Assembly: GCA_023229765.1 (NCBI GenBank)
Contig: JALNYO010000015.1
Coordinates: 28,208-92,207, forward strand
DNA from: Syntrophales bacterium
GTDB taxonomy: Bacteria > Desulfobacterota > Syntrophia > Syntrophales > UBA5619
Direction: 5' to 3'
Length of the DNA: 64,000 nt
Shown here: positions 24,333-32,849 of the stretch, piece after piece
Numbering within the stretch: position 1 is the first letter of the stretch
Layout of the letters: every line of letters begins with the position of its first letter
Notes under the pieces: model-generated
What the model saw: the letters and a program-made list of their open reading frames with translations, nothing else
Told to the model about the DNA's origin: nothing
The model's database searches: none
Position numbers and translations under genes: made by a program

Positions 24333-26090
24333 CTATAAAACGGCCCAGAGAATCGCAAAAAAGAGTAAAAGGGAAAGACCAATGTACGTCTGCACCCTCC
24401 CGGTTTGCAATTTTTTAACCAGAGAACCAACCCCCATGACGGAGTAGGCTGTGCCGTCAACTACCCCGTCTATGGCCTTCTGATCAAATGTGTAAGACAG
24501 GGCGGCCGTGCCGAAAAGGGACCTCAGCCCCAGCGTTCGGTAAAGCTCACCCCAGAAGGAATCAATGGGAGCAATTACCTTCTCGTCGAATTTGATGAAA
24601 AGAAGCGTTGCCTTGCGGTAAAAATAATCAATATCGAGGTTAAGCTTGGCGTCAGGGGAAAGCTTCTTCACCAGCAGATAGAAAACAAGACCGGTAAAGG
24701 AGAGAATCTGCATCATCTCGGAAAGATGGGAGGCGTTGTACGGGTTGAAATCTGCGGAAAACGGCAGCAGCTTATAAAAGGTCTGCGGAAAAGTTCCGAT
24801 AAGAAAGCACAAAAGGGAGGTGAGCCCCATCGCCCAGAGCATATTGGCCGGGGGCTCGTGGGCAGCCTGGTGGTTTCCCGATTCCTTCCCGAAAAAGGTG
24901 AAATAGGTGACCTTCAGCCCCACCGAGAGGAATGTTCCGATCCCGGCAAGATTAAGCAGCAGCACCAGCCAGATTCTGCCCTCGTGATGAGCCGCGGCGA
25001 TGATCATCGATTTGCTGACAAAGCCGCTGAAAAAGGGGAACCCGGAAATCGAGATCGCACCGATGACGTAAAATATCATGGTAAGCGGCATGTACTTGTA
25101 CATCCCGCCCAGTTGGGTCATTTTTGAGGTTCCCGTCATGTAGAGAACCGCGCCGGCGCCCATGAAGAGAAGCGCCTTATAAAGGATATGGGCAAAGGCG
25201 TGAGCGGCCGCGCCGTTTATCGCCAGCATCGTTCCGATGCCCACGCCGGCCACCATGTACCCGACCTGGCTTATGATGTGGTAAGCCAGGACGCGCCGGA
25301 TGTCGTTTTCGATGATTGCGTAAATAACGCCGAACACCGTCATCGCCGTTCCCAGAATAGCGAGAATCTCAAAGCCGGAAAATCCCCGGGCAAGGACATA
25401 AACCGCGGTCTTGGTCGTAAATGCGCACAGAAACACGGCCCCTTCAACGCTTGCCTCCGGATAGGCGTCCGGCAGCCAGGCATGCAGCGGAATCACGGCG
25501 GCATTAAGGGCAAAGCCGGCAAGGATCAGATACTCCGGCCACGAGGCGCCGGCGGGGGGGATGGCGTTAAAGGCAAAGCTCCCGGTTTTTGTGTAGTAGA
25601 ACATCATCCCCGCAAAAAGGAGCAACCCACCGAAGACGTGGAAGAGCAGATAACGATAACCGGCAGCGTCTGATTGCGGACGTTTTCCATACCAGATCAA
25701 AAATACGGAGGAAAAGGCCATCGCCTCCCAGAAGATGAAAAGGGTCAGGTAGTCGCCGGCAAAGACCGCCCCGAGCGAACCGCCCACATAATAGAATCCC
25801 GCGATATGATGACCATCTTCGTTTCGGTGCAGGGCGTAAAGCGCCCCGAGGAAGGACATCATCACGAAAACCCAGGCAAATACCATGCTGAGTTTGTCAA
25901 CCCTGCCCAATAGACCGGCAACGCCGAGAAAATTATACGCCCCGTAGTTGCCGTAATTGGTCAGGGCAACGGATATTATTGCCGCAGTGGGGATTAACAG
26001 AATAAAGACCTTCTTGAGCTTGCCCCGGAGAAACGGCAGGAACAGGGCCCCAACAAAATAGAATATTGCCGGATGGATCCAGTTATTCAT
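24333..26090 (-). CDS. nuoL: NADH-quinone oxidoreductase-like subunit L (third gene of cassette B)
   Basis: 585 residues. The antiporter core has glutamate in LFIFWEAMAFSS, lysine in AFTTKTAVYVL, PLHAWLPDAYPEAS and ISQVGYMVAGVGIGT. The C-terminus keeps the NuoL hallmark near the lateral helix and last helix (IDGVVDGTAYSVMGVG, KKLQTGRVQTY), which marks it as NuoL rather than a plain MrpD. It is nevertheless very similar in core motifs to the protein at 32850-34571. The start at 26090 overlaps the small membrane gene by 8 bases; a longer frame to 26159 only translates that gene out of frame. Confidence 0.88.
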   Translation of the reverse strand: MNNWIHPAIFYFVGALFLPFLRGKLKKVFILLIPTAAIISVALTNYGNYGAYNFLGVAGLLGRVDKLSMVFAWVFVMMSFLGALYALHRNEDGHHIAGFYYVGGSLGAVFAGDYLTLFIFWEAMAFSSVFLIWYGKRPQSDAAGYRYLLFHVFGGLLLFAGMMFYYTKTGSFAFNAIPPAGASWPEYLILAGFALNAAVIPLHAWLPDAYPEASVEGAVFLCAFTTKTAVYVLARGFSGFEILAILGTAMTVFGVIYAIIENDIRRVLAYHIISQVGYMVAGVGIGTMLAINGAAAHAFAHILYKALLFMGAGAVLYMTGTSKMTQLGGMYKYMPLTMIFYVIGAISISGFPFFSGFVSKSMIIAAAHHEGRIWLVLLLNLAGIGTFLSVGLKVTYFTFFGKESGNHQAAHEPPANMLWAMGLTSLLCFLIGTFPQTFYKLLPFSADFNPYNASHLSEMMQILSFTGLVFYLLVKKLSPDAKLNLDIDYFYRKATLLFIKFDEKVIAPIDSFWGELYRTLGLRSLFGTAALSYTFDQKAIDGVVDGTAYSVMGVGSLVKKLQTGRVQTYIGLSLLLFFAILWAVL

Positions 26091-26331
26091 AAAAATCCTC
26101 TTTTTTGCCAAGAATCGTATGGGCCAGTCCCTTGCTGAAGCGGACCAGCAGATAACCACCGATTATTGTGAACAAGGTCCAGAAGGCCGGGATTTTGTCA
26201 ACGAAGAAATGGGCGTGTTCCCTCGGCAGAAGCGCGTCGAAAATAACCAGTAAAAGGAGAAAGCCGAAAAACAATTTCTTCAGGAGTTCGGCCCTTGCCA
26301 GTAAATACTCTATTATTTTAAGCATATTCAT
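26083..26331 (-). CDS. Small two-helix membrane protein of cassette B
   Basis: 82 residues: a hydrophobic helix (KKLFFGFLLLLVIFDALL), a short acidic/histidine loop (REHAHFFVDK) and a second helix (PAFWTLFTIIGGYLLVRF) ending in GLAHTILGKKEDFYE. AGAGG lies 6 bases before the ATG and the end overlaps nuoL by 8 bases, which suggests translational coupling. A similarly built 72-residue protein ending in LFLYKREDYYDGN stands in the same place at 34561-34779 before the other NuoL-like gene. Its role is not known to me; the linkage suggests an accessory subunit of the antiporter arm. Confidence 0.75.
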   Translation of the reverse strand: MNMLKIIEYLLARAELLKKLFFGFLLLLVIFDALLPREHAHFFVDKIPAFWTLFTIIGGYLLVRFSKGLAHTILGKKEDFYE

Positions 26332-26353
26332 AAAACGCCTCTTGCACCTTTGA

Positions 26354-26378
26354 GAATGACAATCTTTTTAAAATGCTG
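26354..26378. repeat. Partial copy of the 8053-8077 repeat flank
   Basis: GAATGACAATCTTTTTAAAATGCTG matches the right shoulder of copy 1 (GGATGACAATCTTTTTTAAGTGCTG) at 21 of 25 positions or so. It lies in the 75-base gap between the MrpD-like gene and the small membrane gene, the only sizeable gap inside cassette B. Confidence 0.5.
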
Positions 26379-26406
26379 CCTGATGACCAGGCTCTGTCTA
26401 ACAAGG

Positions 26407-27876
26407 CTAAAACAAATTGCCGATAAGTTTAACAAAAAAATCAGGATAAAACCCCAGCAGAACCGAGATCAGCGCTGTCAGCACGAGCGGCACGACCATC
26501 GTCAGCGGCGCTTCCTTGATGCCCGACGTGGTCCAGTTCTCCTTTTTCCCCTGGAAAAAGGCCTTGATCGTAATCGGCACAAAATACCCGGCGTTCAAAA
26601 TGCTGCTCGCCAACAAAACGACAACGATGGGGATGTTGCTTATCTCCAAGGCGCCGTTCAAGAGATACCACTTCGTCACAAATCCGGACACCGGCGGCAC
26701 GCCGATCATGCTGAGGGAGGCAATGGCGAAGGCGCCCATCGTAAACGGCATGGCATAGCCAATGCCCGCCATATCGCTGATCTTCCTCTTGTTATGGGCA
26801 ACGAAGATCGCGCCGGCGCAGAAAAAGAGGGTAATCTTGCTGAACCCGTGATTGACAATATGGATAATCCCGCCCAGAACGCCGGTGTTGTCTAAAAGCG
26901 CCACCCCCAGGATAATGTACGACAACTGGCTCACCGTTGAATAGGCGAGCCTCGCCTTGAGGTCGTCTTTGGTAAGGGCGATGATGGAGGCCGCCAGGAT
27001 CGTAAAGGAAACCACATACGCGGTGACAATGCCGATCCCCAAGTCGTTGAGGATCTTCGTCCCGAACGTTGACAGCATAACCCGGGAAATGCAGAACACC
27101 CCGGCCTTCACCACGGCAACCGCATGCAAAAGGGCGCTGACCGGCGTCGGAGCGACCATCGCGGAGGGGAGCCAGTTGTGCAGGGGCATGATCGCCGCCT
27201 TGGCAAAACCGGCGATAAAGAGAATATAGGTTACGGTAACCCAGATTCCGTCTGAACCGGCGGGAAATATCCCCGTGTGGATATTATCGGCAAAATCAAG
27301 CGTGCCGGTCATCACGTAGGTGAGAATAACAGCCGGCAGCAGAAAACCCTTCGATGTGCCGACGAGATAGACAAGATATTTCTTCGCCCCGGCATAGCCT
27401 TCTGCGTCCTGATGATGGGCCACGAGCGGATAGGTAAAGAGGCTGATAACCTCATAAAAGAGATAGAGGGTAAAAAGACCGCCTGCGTACGATACCCCCT
27501 GGGCGCCCAGGATTGCCGCAGCAAAACATGTGTAATAGCGGGTCTGTGCATGCTCCTTGAGGGTTCGCATGTAGCCGATGTTGTAGATGGAGGCGAAGAT
27601 CCAGAGAAACGAGGAGATGATGCCGAAGATCAGCGACAGGGCGTCCACCCGGAAATTCAGGGAAATACCGGGAGCAATCGCCGAAAGGGTGTAGGTGATC
27701 ACCCCGCCGTTCCAGACGATCGGAACCATTCCCATAACGGCCGCAAAGGTCAGAACGGCCCCGGCTATCGACCAGAATTCCCGGATATTCGGGGTCTTGC
27801 GGTAAACCATGATCAGAATGGCGGACGCAAAAACAATGCCGATCGGCAAAAGCGGTAATGCGCTATCGATAACCAT
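26407..27876 (-). CDS. MrpD-like antiporter subunit inserted in the nuo operon (first gene of cassette B)
   Basis: 489 residues, about 14 membrane helices. Glutamate in LYLFYEVISLFTYPL, lysine in LLHAVAVVKAGVFC and the stretch MPLHNWLPSAMVAPTPVSA place it in the proton-conducting antiporter family; the wording is closer to Mrp/Mnh subunit D than to NuoM or NuoN. Its nearest look-alike here is 34776-36278. It lies between nuoK (3 bases before) and nuoL, so the complex I membrane arm would gain a fourth antiporter-type subunit beside L, M and N. Whether it is assembled into that complex is inference. Confidence 0.85.
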   Translation of the reverse strand: MVIDSALPLLPIGIVFASAILIMVYRKTPNIREFWSIAGAVLTFAAVMGMVPIVWNGGVITYTLSAIAPGISLNFRVDALSLIFGIISSFLWIFASIYNIGYMRTLKEHAQTRYYTCFAAAILGAQGVSYAGGLFTLYLFYEVISLFTYPLVAHHQDAEGYAGAKKYLVYLVGTSKGFLLPAVILTYVMTGTLDFADNIHTGIFPAGSDGIWVTVTYILFIAGFAKAAIMPLHNWLPSAMVAPTPVSALLHAVAVVKAGVFCISRVMLSTFGTKILNDLGIGIVTAYVVSFTILAASIIALTKDDLKARLAYSTVSQLSYIILGVALLDNTGVLGGIIHIVNHGFSKITLFFCAGAIFVAHNKRKISDMAGIGYAMPFTMGAFAIASLSMIGVPPVSGFVTKWYLLNGALEISNIPIVVVLLASSILNAGYFVPITIKAFFQGKKENWTTSGIKEAPLTMVVPLVLTALISVLLGFYPDFFVKLIGNLF

Positions 27877-27879
27877 AGG

Positions 27880-28203
27880 TCAGTACTTCAGCTCCTTCAT
27901 ATCTCCACCCTCGATATGCTGATAGCGCTTCGCAATGATGATGATTATGCTCAGCGCAATAGCCGATTCCGCGGCGGCTATCCCCATTATAATAAGCGTG
28001 AATGCCAATCCATAGGGGTTTTCCGGAACAATAAACCGATTGATCGCAACGATATTTAACCCCGCGCCGTTCATGATCAGTTCCATCGAAACCAGCATCC
28101 CAATCAGCGTTCGTCGGTAAACAAGGCCGGCAATCCCGCAAAACAGCATAAAAACGGCGACAAACAGATAGATGCTGGAGTTATTGTAAAGCAAATCGCT
28201 CAT
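27880..28203 (-). CDS. nuoK: NADH-quinone oxidoreductase-like subunit K
   Basis: 107 residues with three membrane helices. GIAGLVYRRTLIGMLVSMEL, NGAGLNIVAINRF and IIMGIAAAESAIALSIII contain the two conserved helix glutamates (in MELIMN and AAESAI) needed for ion transfer in NuoK. It overlaps nuoJ by 4 bases (ATGA-type coupling). Confidence 0.93.
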   Translation of the reverse strand: MSDLLYNNSSIYLFVAVFMLFCGIAGLVYRRTLIGMLVSMELIMNGAGLNIVAINRFIVPENPYGLAFTLIIMGIAAAESAIALSIIIIIAKRYQHIEGGDMKELKY

Positions 28204-28703
28204 TTGTCACCCCGCGAATTAATGGAAAGCATAACCGCCCCGATAATGGCAACAACCAGCAAAAGCGAGATCAACTCAAACGGCAGGATAAGCTTATCGG
28301 TAAACGCACGGCCCACATCCTTAGTCGTCATCAGGAAATTCGGCGCCGTTCCGCCCGGCAGATTTGTCAAAACAAACCGGATGAACATGACAACCGAAAC
28401 AACGGCGATGACAAGCGCAGAAAGCAATTTTCCGATAGCCTTGAAATCGTGAGATTTCCTGGAATATTGACCCAGCAGCATAATTGCAAAGGCAATCAGA
28501 ATGGAGATTGCCCCGACATAAATCAGAATCTGCATCATCGCCAGAAAGGCGCTGTTAAGATAGATATAAAGCCCGGCCACGCCGAACATGGCGGTAATCA
28601 GACCCAGCATCGCATAGACGATGGAACTTGCAAAGACGGCCGTCAAGGCCCCTGCCATCGTCACCGCGACGGCAAAAAGGAATATGCTCTCCCCAATGCT
28701 CAT
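28200..28703 (-). CDS. nuoJ: NADH-quinone oxidoreductase-like subunit J
   Basis: 167 residues with five membrane helices. The conserved pi-bulge helix region AMMQILIYVGAISILIAFAI (helix 3) is clear, with the tyrosine that gates the quinone-to-membrane-arm coupling path. The product ends VVAIIGAVMLSIN. Four-base overlaps on both sides (nuoI and nuoK). Confidence 0.93.
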   Translation of the reverse strand: MSIGESIFLFAVAVTMAGALTAVFASSIVYAMLGLITAMFGVAGLYIYLNSAFLAMMQILIYVGAISILIAFAIMLLGQYSRKSHDFKAIGKLLSALVIAVVSVVMFIRFVLTNLPGGTAPNFLMTTKDVGRAFTDKLILPFELISLLLVVAIIGAVMLSINSRGDK

Positions 28704-29155
28704 GATGCCTTTTTCCTTTTATCGAATTCCTTCACCAGATCGAAATAGAAATCTGCTCTCTTGAATCCCGCGATATTGAAATCGCCTGAAAAACCGAGGG
28801 CCTTCGACGGGCAGCTCTCGACACAGATTCCGCACTGGCTGCAGGTTGTAAAATCAAGCATATACACAGTTGCCCTTTTGCGTTTCTCCCCTTCCCTTTT
28901 CTCCCCATCCACCTTTTTTATCGATCCCGAGGGACAGTTGCGGACGCAGATTCCACAGGCGATGCACATATTTTCCAGCGGGTTTTCAGGACTGGCAAGG
29001 AGCTTTATATGACCGCGAAACCGGGGCGTGATCTCAAGAACCTCACGCGGATATTGAGAGGTCACCACCGGCTGAAAGAAGGACTTGATCGTTACCCCCA
29101 TCCCCGCGGCCAGCGAGGCCGCACCCTTTATAAAAGAAGCAGGCGTTACCGTCAT
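28700..29155 (-). CDS. nuoI: NADH-quinone oxidoreductase-like subunit I (2 x 4Fe-4S ferredoxin)
   Basis: 151 residues, peripheral membrane. Two complete cluster motifs are visible: [12 protein letters not shown] and [16 protein letters not shown], carrying clusters N6a and N6b that pass electrons to NuoB. With NuoE, F and G missing, this subunit could take electrons straight from ferredoxin or from an alternative partner. Overlaps nuoH and nuoJ by 4 bases each. Confidence 0.94.
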   Translation of the reverse strand: MTVTPASFIKGAASLAAGMGVTIKSFFQPVVTSQYPREVLEITPRFRGHIKLLASPENPLENMCIACGICVRNCPSGSIKKVDGEKREGEKRKRATVYMLDFTTCSQCGICVESCPSKALGFSGDFNIAGFKRADFYFDLVKEFDKRKKAS

Positions 29156-30144
29156 AGCTTCAAAAGCCCTCCTGTTACGAGCAGATTTAAAAAGGCCAGG
29201 GGAATGAGCGCCTTCCAGGATATATTCAACAACTGATCAAACCTGACCCGGGGAAACGTCCATCTGAACCACATCATGACGAAGACAAGGAAGTATGATT
29301 TTAAGAGAAACCAGACAATCCCCGGCAGAAAGGGCCCCTGGTAGCCGCCCAGAAAAAAGGTGACGGTAATCGCGCTGACGATAAACATATTCGTGTATTC
29401 CGCGAGGAAAAAAAGCGCAAACATCATCCCCGAATATTCGGTGTGATACCCGGCAACCAGCTCGCTTTCCGCCTCCGGCAAATCGAACGGGGTGCGGTTG
29501 GTCTCCGCAACGCTCGAAATAAAATAGATGACAAAGGCAACCGGCTGCAGAACGACGAACCAGACGCCCTTTTGCGCCTCCACAACATCCTTGAGCGACA
29601 GGGAGTTGGCCATCATGACCACCGCCAAAAGCGACAGCAAAAGCGGAATCTCATAGGCGACGCTCTGGGCGATGCTTCTGATCGCCCCAATCAGCGAATA
29701 TTTGTTGTTGGATCCCCACCCGGCCATCAGGATGGCAAGTACCGTAAAAGAGGAAAAGGCGAGAATAACGAGAATCCCCACATTTATATCCTTCACCTGC
29801 AGGAAAGAATCGAATGGAATTACCACAAAGGCGACCAAGACCGGGATGAAAATCATGATCGGCCCGAGGTAAAAGATGGGTTTGTCCACATTGCGCGGGG
29901 TAATGATCTCCTTGCCGAGGAGCTTCAACGCGTCGGCAAGCGGCTGAATAAGACCGTACGGGCCAACCTCTTTGGGCCCGATCCGGAGCTGCATGTGCCC
30001 CGCCACTTTTCTTTCTGCCCAGGTCAGGATCAGGGCATTAAAAACGACAAAGACAAACGCGGCGAGGAGGCCGACCGCAATCTTTACAATTTCCAGATCG
30101 AAAAATCGCAGATTAATGTCCATAATCTTCACTATCTGTTCCAT
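29152..30144 (-). CDS. nuoH: NADH-quinone oxidoreductase-like subunit H
   Basis: 330 residues with eight membrane helices. Quinone-cavity and channel motifs are present: [53 protein letters not shown] and [17 protein letters not shown]. NuoH anchors the hydrophilic arm to the membrane. The start at 30144 has a weak ribosome binding site. It follows a 154-base gap packed with degenerate repeats. Confidence 0.94.
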   Translation of the reverse strand: MEQIVKIMDINLRFFDLEIVKIAVGLLAAFVFVVFNALILTWAERKVAGHMQLRIGPKEVGPYGLIQPLADALKLLGKEIITPRNVDKPIFYLGPIMIFIPVLVAFVVIPFDSFLQVKDINVGILVILAFSSFTVLAILMAGWGSNNKYSLIGAIRSIAQSVAYEIPLLLSLLAVVMMANSLSLKDVVEAQKGVWFVVLQPVAFVIYFISSVAETNRTPFDLPEAESELVAGYHTEYSGMMFALFFLAEYTNMFIVSAITVTFFLGGYQGPFLPGIVWFLLKSYFLVFVMMWFRWTFPRVRFDQLLNISWKALIPLAFLNLLVTGGLLKL

Positions 30145-30165
30145 TTGGCCATCACAATTTAAAAG

Positions 30166-30297
30166 CGGTTTCCGGTTTCCAGTTTCCGGTTTGATTAAAT
30201 CTCAAATTCAAGTCCTCACCAACGACCAACTGTGAACCGCCAACTGTGAACCGTGAACCGTGAACGGCCAACCGTGAACCGTCAACCGTGAACCGTT
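30166..30297. repeat. Degenerate tandem repeats GGTTTCC and GTGAACCG inside the nuo operon
   Basis: 30166-30192 is about four GGTTTCC/AGTTTCC units; 30225-30297 is an array of GTGAACCG units mixed with CCAACTGT and CCAACC spacers (nine or so units in roughly 70 bases). It fills almost the whole nuoCD-nuoH gap, the only large gap between nuoA and nuoK. No promoter or coding potential stands out. Confidence 0.7.
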
Positions 30298-30298
30298 T

Positions 30299-31873
30299 TC
30301 ACCGGTCTATTTCCGGGATTACCAGGTCAAGGCTGCCCAGAATGGCAACGGCATCGGACAGCAGGTTGCCCTTCGCCAGCTCGGGGAATATCATAAGATT
30401 GGAAAAAGAGGGAACCCGCCATTTCATCCGGTAGGGCTTGTCGCTTTCATCGCTGACTATGTAGATTCCCAACTCGCCGCGGGGGGTTTCAACAACATGA
30501 TAGAGATCCCCTTTGCGCGGCTTGAGCTTCTTCGGCGCCTTTTCAACGATGAATGGCCCGTCCGGGAGCCTCGCTATCGCCTGCTCGATGATGTTCAGGG
30601 ATGTCTCCATTTCCTTGATCCGGATATGGTACATATCAAGGGCATCGCCATTCTTTCCGGTGGGAACCTCAAAATCCATTTCCGGATAAGCCGCATACGG
30701 CTCCTTTTTCCGTAAATCCACACCGATACCCGCTCCGCGTAAAACCGGACCGGAAACGGCGTATTTTCGCGCCCTTTCCTTTTCTATGACACCTATGCCC
30801 CTGGTGCGGTTGATAAAGATGAGATTGCCCCCGACGAGTTTCTCATACAGCGCAAAACGCCCCCGCATGCGGGCAATCACGGCCTTTGTCCCCGCGATGA
30901 AGGCATCATCCACATCGTTGTAAAGGCCGCCGAAGCGGAAATAGCAGTAAGTCAGCCGGGAGCCGGTGACAGCCTCCAAAACATCCTGAATATTCTCCCT
31001 GTCGTCGAAGGCGTAGAGGAACGGAGAAAGCCCTCCCAGATCGGCAAGATAGGCGCCTATCCACAGGAGATGGCTGCAAATTCTGTTTAATTCCGTGGCA
31101 ATTACCCGCACGTAATGGGCGCGCGCCGGGACGTCAATCCCGGCCAGTCGCTCGACGGCCGTAACATATCCCAGGTTAAACGACATCGCCCCCAGATAAT
31201 CCATACGCCCGGTGTTGGGAAGAAACTGGTAATAGGTGCGGTTTTCCGCCATCTTCTCCTGCATCCGGTGCAGATAACCGAGTACCGGATAGGCATCCTC
31301 GATATACTCGCCATCCATTTTCAGGACAACCCGCAAAACCCCATGCGTGCTTGGATGCTGGGGGCCCATATTAATAAATAACGAGTCATCCCGCTGCGCC
31401 GGAGAATATGAATTCAGCTCTTGCTTGTCTTTCTCGGAGACCGGTATTTTCTCTTTGCGCAACGGATAAAAATCGATTCCGTCATGCAGAAACAGGTAGG
31501 TCAGATCAGGGTGACCATCGAAACGAACGCCGTAAAACTCGTGGATCTCCCGTTCATACCAGTAAGCGCAGTCATAAATTTTTGAAAGCGTCGGAGCCGC
31601 AGGCTGGGAGGGATCAAGCTTCAGGGTAACCTTTACCTTGCAGAGGGAGGAGTGAATGCTGAAAATATAGACAAGCTCCAGATACTCCTTGTAGTCAACG
31701 CCAAGCTCCACTGCCAGATAGAAGCTCCGCTCATCAAAAAAACTGGCTATATTGACGATATCTTTAGCTTTTAAATCGACAGAAAGGTGGTACCCGCACT
31801 GGGGGTAGCTTTCCTCGGCTATGGTCAGATCGGCAAAGGCTGCCTGCAGCTCCGCTTTTATTTTATTTACCAT
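30299..31873 (-). CDS. nuoCD: Fused NADH-quinone oxidoreductase-like subunit C/D
   Basis: 524 residues. Residues about 1-150 are the 30-kDa NuoC part ([40 protein letters not shown]), and from about 165 the 49-kDa NuoD part follows ([60 protein letters not shown], near the end DLVIPEIDR). The PSTHG loop and LGYLHR line the quinone site. No cysteine pairs of NiFe hydrogenases are present, so it is a complex I type subunit. C/D fusion is seen in many proteobacteria. It overlaps nuoB by 7 bases. Confidence 0.94.
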   Translation of the reverse strand: MVNKIKAELQAAFADLTIAEESYPQCGYHLSVDLKAKDIVNIASFFDERSFYLAVELGVDYKEYLELVYIFSIHSSLCKVKVTLKLDPSQPAAPTLSKIYDCAYWYEREIHEFYGVRFDGHPDLTYLFLHDGIDFYPLRKEKIPVSEKDKQELNSYSPAQRDDSLFINMGPQHPSTHGVLRVVLKMDGEYIEDAYPVLGYLHRMQEKMAENRTYYQFLPNTGRMDYLGAMSFNLGYVTAVERLAGIDVPARAHYVRVIATELNRICSHLLWIGAYLADLGGLSPFLYAFDDRENIQDVLEAVTGSRLTYCYFRFGGLYNDVDDAFIAGTKAVIARMRGRFALYEKLVGGNLIFINRTRGIGVIEKERARKYAVSGPVLRGAGIGVDLRKKEPYAAYPEMDFEVPTGKNGDALDMYHIRIKEMETSLNIIEQAIARLPDGPFIVEKAPKKLKPRKGDLYHVVETPRGELGIYIVSDESDKPYRMKWRVPSFSNLMIFPELAKGNLLSDAVAILGSLDLVIPEIDR

Positions 31874-32322
31874 CGCTCTACCGGCCCCGGAAATCGTCTT
31901 TTTCCTGTTATCTTTTCTTGAAGTTTCAGAAAACCTTCAAGCAGCCCCTCCGGTCTCGGCGGGCAACCGGGGACATATACATCCACAGGGACAAGCTTAT
32001 CGACGCCCTCTATCAAGTTATACTGCCCCTCGAAAACAAACGGGCCGCCGGAGATAGCGCAATTGCCCATTGCAATGACCCATTTCGGCGAAGGCATCTG
32101 GTCATAAAGGGTGACAAGGACGGGCGCCATCTTCTTCGTTACCGTGCCTGAGACGATCATCAAATCCGCCTGACGGGGGGAGGGCCTGAAAACGCCAGCC
32201 CCGAAGCGGTCAATATCAAAACGGGCCATAGCGGAGGACATCATTTCTATCGCGCAACAGGCAAGTCCAAAGGTCACCGGCCACAGGGAATTGGCCCGTG
32301 CCAGATCGAGTACCTGGTCCAA
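31867..32322 (-). CDS. nuoB: NADH-quinone oxidoreductase-like subunit B (cluster N2)
   Basis: 151 residues. The four ligands of the terminal N2 4Fe-4S cluster are visible: the tandem cysteines in [10 protein letters not shown] (22-23), MGNCAISGG and [33 protein letters not shown] forms part of the quinone site. It lies 11 bases after nuoA. Confidence 0.95.
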   Translation of the reverse strand: MDQVLDLARANSLWPVTFGLACCAIEMMSSAMARFDIDRFGAGVFRPSPRQADLMIVSGTVTKKMAPVLVTLYDQMPSPKWVIAMGNCAISGGPFVFEGQYNLIEGVDKLVPVDVYVPGCPPRPEGLLEGFLKLQEKITGKRRFPGPVERW

Positions 32323-32333
32323 AACAGCAAAAC

Positions 32334-32717
32334 TTACTGGTGGGAGATTTTCCTTTTCCAGGTAAACACCCCTTTCCCCCAGGCATACACTACAGCCAGG
32401 GCAAGAATTATTACAAAGGAAAGCAATGCGTAAAATTCATGAATCCTCTCTCCCCTGGCATAACTTAGCGCAACGGGGAAAAGATAGAGAACGTCCACAT
32501 CAAAGGCAATAAAGATAAGCGCGTAAACATAATAATGGATGCCGTATTTTATCCGGGCGTTGCCGAATGGAGGGATCCCGCATTCGTACGTATTATGGGT
32601 CTTTTCGCCCTTGGTTTTCGGGGCAAGGAGGTGGGGGAGAATAATGGAAAAAAGCGCAAAAAGTACTGCAACGAGACTGAAAAGGGCTACTGGTGTAAAC
32701 TCTTCTAAATTAGTCAT
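32334..32717 (-). CDS. nuoA: NADH-quinone oxidoreductase-like subunit A
   Basis: 127 residues with three membrane helices. The conserved loop [12 protein letters not shown] and the acidic helix [16 protein letters not shown] identify NuoA; the loop cysteine lies beside the quinone entry. It is the first gene of the nuo unit and lies about 65 bases after a good promoter. I prefer the ATG at 32717; a TTG at 32735 is possible, and neither has a strong ribosome binding site. Confidence 0.9.
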   Translation of the reverse strand: MTNLEEFTPVALFSLVAVLFALFSIILPHLLAPKTKGEKTHNTYECGIPPFGNARIKYGIHYYVYALIFIAFDVDVLYLFPVALSYARGERIHEFYALLSFVIILALAVVYAWGKGVFTWKRKISHQ

Positions 32718-32780
32718 GATAAAACTCAATTCCAATCAAGCTGCATCTGAACCGCTCAAAGGCTCACTGAATTCAAAGGC

Positions 32781-32809
32781 GCTCTAACAATGATGCCATT
32801 CGTTGTCAA
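32781..32809 (-). promoter_or_regulatory. Promoter of the nuo unit
   Basis: On the minus strand TTGACA (32804-32809) is followed by 17 bases and TAGAGC (32781-32786), then about 65 bases to the nuoA start. It stands in the 132-base gap between the mrp cassette and nuoA, so the two units can be transcribed separately. Confidence 0.55.
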
Positions 32810-32849
32810 GATTTTTTTCACTTTGAGTGCAAAATGTGATTGCTCACAA

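Noticed and set aside
30225..30297. Possible CRISPR array (GTGAACCG units)
   Set aside because: Units are only about 8 bases and irregular, spacers are not unique sequence of constant length, and no cas genes are present.
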